From NCBI GenBank assembly GCA_009746045.1, contig RPFO01000125.1, positions 1 to 28,897 of the forward strand: a stretch of 28,897 nucleotides of DNA, read 5' to 3'. Below the pieces are notes generated by a model. The model was not told the origin of the DNA and did no database searches. It was given only the letters and a program-made list of their open reading frames with translations. The DNA comes from Mesostigma viride. Its lineage: Eukaryota > Streptophyta > Mesostigmatophyceae > Mesostigmatales > Mesostigmataceae. The position numbers and the translations under genes are program-made. Below, piece by piece: positions 18,938 through 28,897 of this stretch (its first letter is position 1; the number at the start of each line of letters is the position of its first letter).

Positions 18938-20305
18938 AGCGTCGGGAAGGTTGGGGTTGGGTTGGTATACACATGATTGTTCAAGGGACCAAGGTACAAC
19001 CCGAATCCGGTGGCATAGCTGGGTGGGGAGGAGCACAACCGCAGTTGTAAGTTGAGCCAGACAGCCGTTATGGCCGCTCAGCGGCGCCAGTAGTTGAACG
19101 TGCAGGGTTCCAGGGGGGAGTTCTGCGATCACCTTCCCCGAGCATGTTGCGGTCGTGCTGTATGGACAAAAGCAGCACCATTCACCAGCTTTATAGGCCG
19201 GGGGCACGGGGAGAAGTCATGAGTGTGTGCCAGCGGGGGGGTATGGCTTGTACTAGCGCGGCCCAGGCAGCATAAGTAGGCATATTGGGGACCCAGGCAG
19301 CCAATTCGTTATATGTTAAGAGGCGGTACCTAGCAGTCACCGTGGAGAATATACAGGTGGAGAATAGTGGTTACAGGGTGGGGGGATGTTATGAAGCCTT
19401 CATAGGGGTTAGGGCCACTTAAGCATCCAAAGGGGCGATTAAGGGGGTTGAGGTATATATCATTAAAGAATAGGGGTTGGCGAGCAACTTCCTCACGTAG
19501 TGTGGGTTATAGTAGGCGGTCGGGCTTAAGTGCCATAAAGCCTTGCCATATACGAGCCCAGTACCAAGGAAGACCTCTGGTGAGTTTGGGGGAGGGGAGG
19601 CGAGCAGTAAGCAGTGCGGCTCCAGTGTGCCAGGATGATACCATTGGAGTGATATGAGTAAGACGTGAGAGGGTTACACGTGCCAGAAGACATCCAGGGT
19701 GTGTGTTGACACCAATGTGGGCAGAAACAACTTGTTTGGCATACACAGACCATAAACGCCATTGCATATTGTGTAAGCCTAGTCCTCCAAGAGGCCACGG
19801 CATAAAAGACATGGACTCTCGGATCCATCCGTGTACCTGGCGGCTGAGATTGCTCGATTTTTTCCAGACAAAGTTATGCCCCAGTCGTTGAATAAGCGAC
19901 ACGGTGTGTTCATCCGGTGGGTGGGCCTGACCGAAGTACAGCAGCTTGGTGAACAGCAGCTGGTTCGTAACGAGGACCTTGCCCCGGAGGCTGAGGCGGT
20001 GTACGCCAGCCCAGCGGTTGGCCACCTGTTGTACACCAGTAAGTTTGCCCAGTTGTTGTGATTTGTCGTATAGAAAGGTTTTGACTTCCAATAACCTCCC
20101 TTCGGCTGTCCGACCGATAGGGCAGTTATGGAAAAGGTGGTATCCTCCTGGCGGGACCCATGTCACCGCCAGGTTAGTAGGTTGGAGAGTCGGGTTGGTT
20201 GTTCTGCCAATATGCAAGCCCGTGGACTTTTGCACGTTGCAGCGTTGTTGGGAGGCGGTACAGTATGTAGATATGTTGTCAAGCACAGCATCAACATCAC
20301 GCAGG
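18938..20305 (-). pseudogene. L1-like LINE, 5'-ward part: end of RT and thumb/connection region
   Basis: On the minus strand a 259-codon frame (20286-19507) starts just after the RT active-site region. RDVDAVLDN at the left edge of the gypsy LTR corresponds to the Y-A-D-D-V motif, and the frame continues QRCNVQKSTGLHIG. It runs through the typical WAGVHRLSLRGKVLVTNQLL, LIQRLGHNFVWKK and MPWPLGGLGLHNMQWRLWSVY segments. Frames break between about 19500 and 19210, then reopen into VPWSLEQSCVYQPNPNLPDAA, which joins 10727-11585 in frame across the copia insertion. The upstream RT and ORF1 are cut off by the gypsy LTR at 20306. Confidence 0.85.
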
Positions 20306-20861
20306 TGTTACGTCCTAAACCTCTACCGCCACCTCTACCTCTGCTACCCGGCCTAACGCTACCTAAACTAGTAAGGCCACCTCTAGTTAATCCCCTAGCG
20401 AAAGACGAACGAGACGATCCAGATCTCAATGCATTTACGTATGTGCTACTATAATACGCCATAAGCCATTTACACAAACCCGTTTACTCCAGGAATAGAG
20501 GAAGGAAACACAACTACACTGCCATGACCCAAGCTAATATGTGTTAATTCATTTAACACACGCCGAGTGCCAACACGAGGGGTAGAACGTGCATAAATGA
20601 TCACCAACGGTCCAGCATGCTCGGGCCAACCTGGCCCTCGCCTACAAATGTACAGATGCACGCTGGTCCACTACATTCTACCCGAAGGATAAGGACCACT
20701 AATAAAGTACGCGGCGCGACGCCCAAAAGCATCCAATGCACCACAGTACTGTTACGAGGACAACAGTGTCCCAGTACAAACTACACGTAAACCTAGGAAC
20801 GACCGAGGCAAAAGACCTAATTTACGTCCGTAACTACAACGAATTGTTACGCGACGTAACA
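20306..20861 (-). repeat. 3' LTR of a Ty3/gypsy element
   Basis: The 556 bp segment starts TGTTACGTC and ends GACGTAACA, so it has 9 bp inverted termini with canonical TG/CA. A G-rich polypurine tract abuts its right (transcriptionally upstream) side. It begins exactly where LINE homology stops. The partner 5' LTR is not in the window. The predicted 5 bp duplication is GCAGG (20301-20305). A proline-rich plus-strand ORF crosses it, with no recognisable family. Confidence 0.8.
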
Positions 20862-20872
20862 CCTCCCCCCCC
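20862..20872 (-). other. Polypurine tract of the gypsy element
   Basis: Minus-strand GGGGGGGGAGG directly precedes the LTR start TGTTACG, as required for plus-strand priming. Confidence 0.8.
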
Positions 20873-22045
20873 ACAAAGGTAGGGAGCCCTCTCCCTACGC
20901 ACAGGGAGGAAACCAAGGGGTAGGAAGAACCTAATGCACCCAGCACACACCAACACAATCGACAGGCCATCCAAGATACAAAGCACCAACAAGTTAACTC
21001 GGTTCCACCCCGAGTGGTGTAGCGTTAACCAGCACCAAGCCTGGTGGGAGGATCCCCTAACTGCCTGGCACAGAGGCCTTGCCGGGAGGGACGGCACTGG
21101 GCAGGACACACAGAGTGAACAAAGTCAGCATCAAGGACCAAGAACGACCAATCAACTGGCCAGAATATGAGGGCGACTCTATATACCGGAGGGACAACAC
21201 CCTCAGGTCGTGCCTAAGGCCCTCTATCTAGTTGCCATCAGTCTGGTAAGTGCCACGCGAGGCCAGCAGAACCTCCAGATACGCATGGTAGTGGGCCACG
21301 TCGTCCGCATTATCATGCCTATCTACAGTGAGGAAAACATCGGCCCACACGCCATCAGGAAAAAGGCCCAGAAAGGCCCAGTAATACCTATGCTGCGTAA
21401 GGACCACCTGGCCACGGGCCCAGTCCAAGAAGCCACAGGCAAAGAGGCGTAGGAAAGGCTCTACCGCGATCAAACAGAGAGCCCGCAGGAGTAGGCGATG
21501 GTACCGGATCCGATGACGCAAGCCCGTCGGGAAGAACAGATCGATCTAGCAGAGGCTCCACATTACCCGGCCACAACCTGATGTGCCGAATGGCCGAATC
21601 TCACGTGAGCGCCACCGACGAGCGCACTGTCGCGACCCGGACGTCTCTAGATAGTCGATATAGCCCGAGGGGGAGGATGGCCACGGGAGTCCAGGCCCTG
21701 GCCCGGGAGGGGCGCTGGACGGCGGGCATCCCACTCCATAAGGGGCTGCAGGAGAACCGCGCCATACGTAGCACCAGGCACCGCAGGATACTCGACCGTA
21801 AGGGCATCTGAGGCCATAATGCCCAGAGGCGGAGGGTAAGCCCACTGGTAACCACCGTAGGTGTCCAAGTCGTTGTGACGCCGCGGCCAACGATACAGGA
21901 CTCGCCGAACCAGGAATCATCTCACCCTGGAACACAGGATCTGCTAAAACAACCATGTCACACGGAGGCCGATCGGTATCAACGGGTAGGCTACGGTCAC
22001 GCGGCGCCCGACACACCTGGGAGAACCCATAGGACATGGGCGAAA
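20873..22045 (-). pseudogene. Gypsy 3' region: decayed continuation of the extra ORF and non-coding tract
   Basis: From 22045 to about 21225 the minus strand has several overlapping open frames. The most protein-like are DTYGGYQWAYPPPLGIMASD (near 21868-21800) and VFLTVDRHDNADDVAHYHAY (near 21320-21260). They are not in one frame, and no domain is recognised. From about 21200 to 20873 no coding sequence was seen. Confidence 0.4.
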
Positions 22046-25045
22046 CTACTCGGCAGCGACGCGCGGCAGGTCACACTGTCGGCAGGCGATCGCAGACATA
22101 CCGTACCCAGGAACTGGCGAATCCCGCGACTCCGGCGTAGCATGCACCACAGAGGGGGCCCGATCCCGGTCGCCCTGGGACAACTCCCTTAAGGAGTCGG
22201 CAGCGCGGAGGGAGCGATGGTCAATGCCGCTGGCCCTAACAACCGCAGCCAACGAGCGCGGAGCTGAAGGGGCCGGAACCGAAACAAGGGTAGGATCCTG
22301 CACAGGCGCAGAGGGCGCCGGCGCCACAGGAGGCCGCGACGGACCCGCTGCCGAGGGAGACCGCGACGGACCCGCCACCGCAGCTGGCGCCCTGGTCTCA
22401 GGTGGAGGCGCACCCTCAGGCCACATGTTGAAAATGGGGCCCGTGGGGACAGGCACCTTGCCATAAAACTGGCTACCATCCAGGCTCCAGTCTGGCACTG
22501 GAACCCGCTGCGGGGGACCACCCTCCCAGAGCCTGGGAAGCCCACTCGTATCGCCAAAGAAGCCCCGCGATGGCTGCGACTGAGCTTCTGGAGGCTCGGA
22601 AGCAGCGACGGCGGGCGCGACCACAGGGGCAGAAGACTCGCGCGAAGGCGCAGGTACGGCGGTCACAGGCGCGGAGGCAGCAGGAGGCGTAGGAGTCGCA
22701 ACAGCAGACGAAACCACAGCAACCGCGGGCTCGCACTGGGGCGCAGGCGAAGCCGTAGTCACCGAGGCAACAGGAGGGGTAGGTGGCACAGCAGCAACAG
22801 ACGCCACACATGGCGCGACTGAAGCAGGCGACTGGGACGCCATGAAGGCCCCAAATGCCGAGGCTAAGGACTGGATCTGGGCCTGCATTGCAGACACAGT
22901 AGCCGCAAGGTGGTCAGGCTCTCGATCCACGCCCGGAGGGGTAGGCGTCGGCTCCACCGACACGCGCCGGATCGACCGCGGTGAGGACGGAACAGGCAGT
23001 GTACAGCCATACGCAATACGCAATCATACGGGGCCCATGGGTATGGTGTATAATACGCCATACGGGGTATAATACGCAAATCATACGGGGACTCTTGAAA
23101 ATGCTGTTTTTTGCATGGTTCAGGGGGTTCTTCAACATTCTGACCAATCAGGCATGTTTTCTTTGTGTTCTTGCAATGCACCACATGCCTATATGTGACA
23201 CATCATCTCATGACATTGGCATTACCGTTGCTGCTTACAAGTACAAGCATTGTCCTGTTTGATTATTAAGTCTCTTAAAAGCACACCATAACAAAGTTGT
23301 ATGCACAATCAGTGCACACCTGAAAAGGATAATAACACAAGTAGATATGCATGCGCAATGACACTTGCAGAGGTATAGAGATTGCTGCCACCATTACTGT
23401 ATGTTGAACTTAAAACCACGTCATCTCTGGCAGCATGGAATTGCTATATACTAGGACTGAAATACAGCACAGGGTCAGTCGGCCAACTTGCCAAAAGTAA
23501 TAAGACATTGTGCCAGAAACAGACACCTTGCCTACTCGTGGTACAGTAGGCCACCATGCAATATTGATCTACATGAAGCAAGAATCCATACGGGCTGCCA
23601 ACAATGTGGCTAGCGTGCAGGATACCATGCATGCCAGCAACCCGACCCAGCTTCCCTAAACCATTAACACATATGGTACGGTGGCTGGCTAGCAGCAGCC
23701 TGCATGGCTAAATAAGGCATTTATGTGCATCGCGAGTCACACCAAATACCCTGCAGCCTGCGACGTAATGCCTCCGGCGGCCTCTTGCACTCGCTCAATC
23801 TTGCCTCCTTCGCATACGTAGCGCCCATGATATGGCGGGTGCTAGCCTTGCTCGGGTGGTAGAACCCGAGAATTTTGCATCCAAAAGTGTGCACGTCACT
23901 GAGCTAGTAGTTACCTGTCGGCTGCCCTTTCTTGTTGAGAGTCTGTTCTTTCACGATGTGTGTCCAGACAGTCTCGAATACGGCCTGCATCTCGTCGGCC
24001 CCATTATCATCGTGTTCCATAGACCCACACCATCACCGTCGCTAGCCATGGTGCCTGGATGTCAATTGTGCTACGATTAAATGTTAGGTGCCAGATGCGC
24101 GCCCTTGTTGGCAGCCAACATTAACTTCGTCACCTAATTTCCTTGTCCTTCGTCTCCTAGACCCTAGTCCGACACGCAGCAATCTGCAGCAATGCACGTA
24201 CAGTCGTACATGCACGGCCAGCTTGGCACCTGCATCTAGTTCCGGCTCCACGTGCCGTCCAAAATGATGCCAGAAGGTACTTCGAACGAGGTTCATACGC
24301 AAAAAATACGCAAAAAATACGCAAAAAATACGCAATACGCAAAAAATACGCAAAAAATACGCAGTGCGTATTTTTTTCCCCGTTTTCATACGGAAATCTT
24401 GCGTATGGCGTATAATACGCGCCATACGGCGTATTATACGCCGTATGGCTGTTCACTGGGAACAGGAGAAGGCGCCGACACGGAGGAGGAGGAAGCTGCG
24501 ACTGAGGCCGAATACTCCGGCGTGTACTGCGACTCTACCGGTGCATCCACAGGGGAAGGATCGCCATGTGCTAACACCCCCGCCGACTGGTCCGCAATCT
24601 CCATGAACTCGACCGCCCGCAGGAGGTCACAGGGGTGTTCATCTGTCTCGGCTTCGCCCTCGACGGCCGGAAGCCAAGGGAAAACCTCCCGGAGGCAGGA
24701 GCGGCCCACAGGGGTAGACAGGTATGAGAAAATCCTAGGGCACTGAAGAATGGCGTCTATTTGCCCCAAGGCAGGGCAGCGGGACCCACACTCCAGAAGA
24801 CAGTGTCCAGCGTCGTCAAAACCATGAACAACCAACTGCTGCGGTTCATGGGGGTCTGGCCCAAACCAGGAGACCCCGAAGAGGGCGGCCCGGACCAAAG
24901 CAGCATGACTAGCCTGAAGGGCAGGATGGATTGGGCCACCCGGGAAGCTGGATCTGGAGACCCACCGGCCCGGAAGGACCTCATAATATAACTCCGGATC
25001 AGGGGTAGGCGGCAAGGTCTCCATCGGAGGGGTAGGTTCTGCCAT
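22046..25045 (-). CDS. Extra ORF downstream of gypsy pol, split by a nested element
   Basis: An ATG at 25045 in good context (GTCATGGCAG), 77 bases after the pol stop, opens MAEPTPPMETLPPTPDPELYY. It continues to PSPVPS at the nested insertion. After removal of 22997-24458 and one duplication it resumes in frame with SPRSIRRVSVEPTPTPPG and runs to a stop at 22046, about 509 residues in total. Features: a globular first third (YYEVLPGRWVSRSS, QLVVHGFDDAGHCLLECGSR), then a short coiled-coil-like segment (LAATVSAMQAQIQSLASAFG), then a long Pro/Ala/Ser-rich region. It has no zinc knuckle, no signal peptide and no clear membrane segment. The function is unknown. By position it is where env or other accessory ORFs occur. 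Confidence 0.6.
22989..22996. repeat. Target-site duplication GGAACAGG (left)
   Basis: The 8 bp is identical to 24459-24466 and flanks the terminal inverted repeats exactly. Confidence 0.93.
22997..24458. mobile_element. hAT-like non-autonomous DNA transposon, 1462 bp
   Basis: The termini CAGTGTACAGCCATACG (left) and CAGTGAACAGCCATACG (right, reverse complement) match at 16 of 17 bases. The 8 bp duplication GGAACAGG and the CAGTG start are characteristic of the hAT superfamily. Both ends carry subterminal arrays of CATACGG, ATACGC and GTATAATACGC in both orientations, like the transposase-binding motifs of hAT elements. The interior (about 23100-24290) encodes no recognisable protein, so transposase must be supplied elsewhere. 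It sits inside the gypsy extra ORF; element plus duplication is 1470 bp, a multiple of three. Confidence 0.92.
24296..24364. repeat. Tandem AAAAAATACGC units in the hAT-like element
   Basis: Five AAAAAATACGC units (11 bp) plus one shortened AATACGC follow ATACGC, inside the right subterminal region, and continue into an inverted GCGTATTTTTTT. They may fold with that inverted copy. Confidence 0.9.
24459..24466. repeat. Target-site duplication GGAACAGG (right)
   Basis: Pairs with 22989-22996. Joining the flanks through one copy restores the host ORF as PSPVPSSPRSIRR. Confidence 0.93.
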
Positions 25046-25121
25046 GACGGCTGCGGAGGGGAGGGGACAACCAACCACCCGTCGACAGCAGACATAACAT
25101 AAGAGAGGAGAAGGTCTACAA

Positions 25122-26654
25122 CTAGAGCTGGTGCAGGGTTTTATAGTCCTGCAAAAGGCGACTACACCCATCTAGCTCACTCTCCGTATACCAGACTTTA
25201 TCTACCTCGCTACGAGCATACATCCACTTAATCTTATACTGGCGTTGAGTACCACGGCCTCTTTTAATGTCCCTATGGGCCACGATACTCTCTACCTCGT
25301 CCTCTACCTCACCAGTATCAGGATTATGCTCTAAAGGGGCAGGGGCTAACTCTCTACCAGCGAACGTGCTTTGGTGGTAAAGCTTCAGCTGGCTTCTATG
25401 AAAGGTGCGCGAATTGGTTTGCCAAGAGGTAGGGATATCTATCTCATACAAGAAATTACCTACTCTAGACAACACACGGAAGGGTCCTAAGAAGGCGGGC
25501 CTGAGTTTCACTTTCAGTTCAGCTTCGAACTTATGAGCGAAGCGGCCAACACGGGGGCCTTCTACTAAGACTAAATCTCCTATTTCTATCTCAGGTGCTC
25601 TTCTATCTAATGAGGCACGCAACCTAGTGTAGCAAGGTACTTGGCCTGCGCCCTATGGTACCCTGCAATAGCGTTGTCGTGGGCATTCTTCATCTTATCT
25701 AATAACGCCTGCACACCTTCTACGGTATCCCGGGACACATCATCCTTGTCCCTTAAAGGACTGGCTAAGAGAGAGGTAGGGGTAAGGGGTTGTCTACCTG
25801 TATCTAGGAAGAAGGGCGTATAACCATGCGCGGCCTGAGGGCAATTGTTAAGGGAAAACTCTACCAGACATAGATAATCCTCCCAATCACTCCCAGAGCC
25901 ATTCACATAGTGCCGCAGAGCTTCTTCCACTACTCTATTCAAACGTTCTACTAAATGAGAAGAGGAGGAGTGGTAGGCAGTACCGAAGGTAACCTTGGTA
26001 CCGATAGCAGCGAAGAACTGCTGCCAAAAATCAGAAGTAAATAACTTATCTTTGTCAGAAATAAACTGCCTACTCAAACCATGGTATCTATAAACATTAT
26101 TGAGGTATAGGCGGGCACAATCGCGTGCGGTGAGTTCCAAGGGACAAGGCACGAGATTGGCACATACGCGTCAAGCGATCTACAAACACAAGGATCTGAG
26201 CATTACCCTTATCATTCTTTCTAAAAGGTCCTACAAAATCCATCATAATGGAATCCCACGACATGATGGGATCAGGAAGGGTCCTAGGCTCGGCTATCTG
26301 CCCTACGTTGTTAGGTTTCATTTCCTGACAAGATTGGCAGGTCCTAACATACTCATCTACTTCCTTTAAGAGGGAAGGCCAGTAGTAGGAACGGGTTACT
26401 AGATCCCGTACCCGTTTACCGCCCTGGTGAGCAGCTAAATCATGCAACTCAAAAAGCAAGGAGGAGCGACAGATAGGAGGGACATACAGGCGCCATTGAG
26501 GGGGAGAATCGGTTATCTGCACATATAAAAACCCACCTACAAATTTACAGGGGTATTTGCCTAACTGTTGGGGATGGGAGGCAATGGCAGCTAAAGCTTC
26601 CGGCTCAGTGGCCGTAAATCTACTGATAAGGCGTTCAAGATCAGAGGTAGGCAT
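25122..26654 (-). pseudogene. Gypsy integrase with C-terminal chromodomain
   Basis: The zinc site is LFELHDLAAHQGG ... RTCQSCQEMK (HHCC). The catalytic core has Asp in SIMMDFVGPFRK, Asp in FISDKDKLFTSDFWQQ and Glu in SSHLVERLNRVVEE, with 35 residues between the last two (D-D35-E). A C-terminal SH3-like segment (IGDLVLVEGPRVGRF, FLGPFRVLSRVGNFLYEI) precedes a chromodomain (EVESIVAHRDIKRG, YKIKWMYARSEVDKVWYTE, LLQDYK) before the stop at 25122. In chromoviruses this domain directs insertion toward particular chromatin. The reading uses three frames, with breaks near 26150 and 25620, so the copy is inactive unless these are sequence errors. Confidence 0.9.
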
Positions 26655-26853
26655 CGCTACAGAAGTATCTATATCAGGTTAATTTAAAGAGGTCTCCTAC
26701 CGCCTTGCCAAAGAGAAGGGGAGGTCCTAGAGGGACTATATTATCATAGGACTTTCCTGACCTAGTCGCTATATGGCTAAGCGGTATAGAAATTTTATTT
26801 TTCCCCTCCCCCCCCACAGAGACCACAGGAAGGGCCTCACACGGGAGAGAGAG
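26655..26853 (-). other. RNase H-integrase linker
   Basis: About 200 bp between recognisable domains. On the minus strand a third frame reads NKISIPLSHIATRSGKSYDN, plausibly the pol linker. It includes an eight-C run near 26808-26815 next to a frame change. Confidence 0.5.
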
Positions 26854-27427
26854 TCATACGTGAGAAAGGAGGTCAGGCATGCGAACAGCAGTATGAAAGA
26901 GATAGGCATAGTGTTCATCATCCGGTAGTTCACCATAAGGGGTTACACCAATAGTGGTAGGAACTAGAGTAGTATTGAGAACATCTAAGTCCTCCAAAAA
27001 GGAGTAATCTGCGCGGCGGGAGAGGGCATCAGGTACTATGTTATCTACACCTTTAACATACTGAAGTTTAAAAGGGGAAAACTGTGCTGAAAACTCCATC
27101 CAGCGCGCTTGACGAGGGGTAAGGTTGGGTTGGGAGAGAAGATGGGTAAGGGGACGATGGTCCGTTTGTATAACTAATCTATAAGGATCTATCTCACAGG
27201 GTTCATTCAGGCAAACATCAAATTGGGCACCTTTAAGAAAGTGCTGCCACGCGTGGCAACAATACACCACAGCTAAGAGTAACTTCCTGCTGGTGTACAG
27301 GATAGTTACGCTCCGCGGGGAGCATTGTCCTAGAGATATACTCAATTGGCTGTAAGCCCTGACCCTGATCCTGGAGAAGGACTCCCCCTATAGCTACCTT
27401 ACTAGCGTCTGTAGCTACCACAAAGGG
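26854..27427 (-). pseudogene. Gypsy RNase H
   Basis: The catalytic Asp is in VVATDASKVAIGGVL, Glu in ERNYPVHQQE, Asp in VIQTDHRPLTHLL, and the final Asp in GVDNIVPDALSRRADY. Spacing and order are those of Ty3/gypsy RNase H, which removes the RNA template. One frame break lies near 27330, and the segment is separated from RT by a single in-frame TAA at about 27430. Confidence 0.9.
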
Positions 27428-28315
27428 TTAGGTAGTATCGGGTAGGATGAGTACGGGAGGAGAGAGGAGTAGGGATTTTAAACACTGAAAAGCAGACTGA
27501 CACTCACTACTCCAGATAAAGAGGATATCTTTCTTTAATAAATGATTGATAGGGGCTGCTATAGTTGCGAAACGAGGGATAAAACGCCTATAGTAAGAGG
27601 CAATCCCTAAGAAACTACGTACACTTTTAACGTCGGTAGGGGTAGGCCAATCCTGAATTGACTTAGTTTTATCCGGGTCGGTAGCGACACCGGCATCTGA
27701 CAAAACATGTCCTAAAAATGGTACACTCCTACCAGAACGAACTTTAGCACGGCGAGCCCACAAAGGATTTTCAGACATTATTTCTAAGACTTTCTTTAAA
27801 TCACGTAGGTGCGTTTCAAAATCTGGGGAGTAAATAAGGATGTCATCTAAGTAAGCCTGAGCACAAGAACGATCGTGCTCGGCTAAGGAAACAGAGGAGA
27901 AGGAAGGATCCTTTAAATCAGAGGACACTTGGGGAAGGTGAGAATTACCCATAACAGGCCTAAGCACTTCATTCATCAACATTTGAAAAGAGGCAGGAGA
28001 ATTACAGAGTCCCATAGCCGCTACTCTAAACTGATAATGACCAAAAGGGGTAGCAAAGGCGGTTTTATGACAATCCTCGGGCGCTATACGCAGTTGCCAA
28101 AAACCATCCGCACAATCCAGTACAGTGAAACCGGTAGAACCTTTAACCTTATTAAATATATCATCAATACGAGGTAGAGGGTATTTAGACTTCACCGTGA
28201 TATCATTAACTTCCTATAATCAGTAACTAAACGAAACTTGCCATTTGGCTTAGGGACTAACAGGACACCAGCTGAGTAGGGGGAGTTATACACGGAGATG
28301 GGTTCTCAGATGTGC
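27428..28315 (-). pseudogene. Gypsy reverse transcriptase
   Basis: In order: EPISVYNSPYSAGVLLVPK, PNGKFRLVTDYRKL, YPLPRIDDIFNKVKG, FTVLDCADGFWQL, TAFATPFGHYQFRVAAMGL, SPASFQMLMNEVLRPV, the active site AYLDDILIYS, and the thumb VRSFLGIASYYRRF. A missing base at about 28197 breaks the frame after DYRKL. Between LRPV and YLDD there are about 30 residues (including SSDLKDPSFSSVSLAEHD) where gypsy RTs usually have about 10. The frame ends in TAA just before RNase H. Confidence 0.92.
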
Positions 28316-28897
28316 ACAGCGGCATGGACGACGAAGACCGCATTATGGTACAACGTCTCTCGATGACCTCCAATGGCAGTCATTCTCGTGCGTGGTGTCC
28401 CAGAGGCCCTCTACCTCCGGGCTTACCGGATACGGTCATTATAAGAGTAGAAAATTTATCCTTGGTAGATATTACTCCTCCTACACCTGTTTGATCCCCC
28501 TGTAAGAACTATCCTGAAGTATTAATGTCCAATGATGAATTGCGATCTGAACTAAAGGAAATATGGATATTTATTATGTATGTTCCTTCAGTTAGAAGTA
28601 CAGGAGATACCTATCCCTAATAATAGTGTGGATATAGATGTGAACACAGTGGATACAATAGGGGGCGGGATTTACTGAAAAACGAAATACTAGTAAGATA
28701 CATGGCTGTGATAGATTCCTCCAAAGTTTTTGAAGAAAAGACTCCTTATCCTCTCCTCGTTCTGTTTACACCGTGTAGTTATTAGGACGGTGCAGTTCTA
28801 CTACGCACTCTCCGATGTAATAGAATGGGCCCTACCGAGTCAAAGGAACTAAAAACAGATTTTAGTGTCACTATTGAAGCAGGATTGATAGAGCCGA
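28316..28897 (+). pseudogene. Gypsy protease-RT linker region on the opposite strand
   Basis: Near the right edge the plus strand reads VIDSSKVFEEKTPYP, then NRMGP..SKELKTDF and SVTIEAGLIEP. This is the standard lead-in to gypsy RT, with several frame breaks. The minus-strand element begins at this same point of the protein (EPISVYNSPYS). The stretch 28316-28700 has only short open frames; no protease motif could be placed. Confidence 0.65.

Larger units (their letters stand above)
20306..28315 (-). mobile_element. Ty3/gypsy chromodomain retrotransposon, 3' portion, with extra 3' ORF
   Basis: In minus-strand order: RT, RNase H, integrase with C-terminal chromodomain, an additional ORF, a non-coding tract, polypurine tract and 3' LTR. 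The gag-protease half is not present in this orientation; the reading stops at about 28315, where plus-strand gypsy sequence begins. The visible part contains a nested hAT-like element. Confidence 0.85.

Noticed and set aside
20128-20454. 108-codon proline/leucine-rich plus-strand ORF
   Set aside because: It spans the LINE/gypsy-LTR junction at 20306 and is therefore a chimera of two unrelated repeats.
22842-23262. Plus-strand ORFs across the left end of the hAT-like element
   Set aside because: They cross the insertion border and have no recognisable domain; the minus-strand frame is the one that rejoins across the insertion.

Overview
This is eukaryotic nuclear DNA, most likely from a green alga (chlorophyte or streptophyte). 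The evidence is GT-AG introns, TGTAA motifs near a 3' end (the usual poly(A) signal of green algae), a plant-type CACTA/TNP2 transposase, chromodomain Ty3/gypsy, Ty1/copia and L1-like LINE sequences, and a long simple repeat. The species cannot be named from sequence. The window is almost entirely nested transposable elements. No bacterial operon, tRNA, rRNA or CRISPR array was seen.

Left block (1-6866). A CACTA (En/Spm) element runs in from beyond the left edge and appears to end at 6265. It carries a frameshifted TNP2-like transposase on the minus strand (1-1597). A multi-exon gene of unknown function (2381-5393) lies on the plus strand, divergently arranged. A zone of direct and inverted CCTGAGATT motifs (5931-6241) precedes the TAGTG end. 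The element abuts part of a solo LTR (6266-6866) that belongs to the same family as the copia element further right.

Middle (6867-10640). This stretch has no confident gene. It holds one candidate terminal exon, a ~690 bp ATCC/ATCCATGC simple repeat (7668-8357), a short GC-rich tandem repeat and one copy of an ~80 bp dispersed repeat.

Right block (10640-20305). A minus-strand LINE is split by a complete 7342 bp copia-type element (11591-18932) with 644 bp LTRs (3 mismatches, 99.5% identical) and a 5 bp target duplication (ATAGC). The LINE reading frame is exactly restored when the element and one ATAGC are removed. The copia element is unusual in five ways. Its LTR ends are AGTTAG/CTAACT instead of TG/CA. 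It has an extra ORF before gag. gag and integrase share one frame separated by a single UGA-CUA, a known leaky-stop context. I see no protease and no reverse-transcriptase core. Finally, a perfect 206 bp palindrome with the same AGTTAG/CTAACT ends and its own 5 bp duplication sits inside the pol region.

Far right (20306-28897). A minus-strand chromodomain Ty3/gypsy element has its 3' LTR at 20306-20861, where it truncates the LINE inside the RT region. Its pol (RT, RNase H, integrase, chromodomain) is at 25122-28315. Between pol and the 3' LTR lies an extra, unrecognised ORF, interrupted by a 1462 bp hAT-like non-autonomous element with an 8 bp duplication (GGAACAGG). At ~28316 the sequence switches to plus-strand gypsy PR-RT linker sequence, implying an inversion or a head-to-head junction.

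Almost every coding region contains single-base frame breaks, some at homopolymers. Part of the apparent decay could therefore be assembly error.
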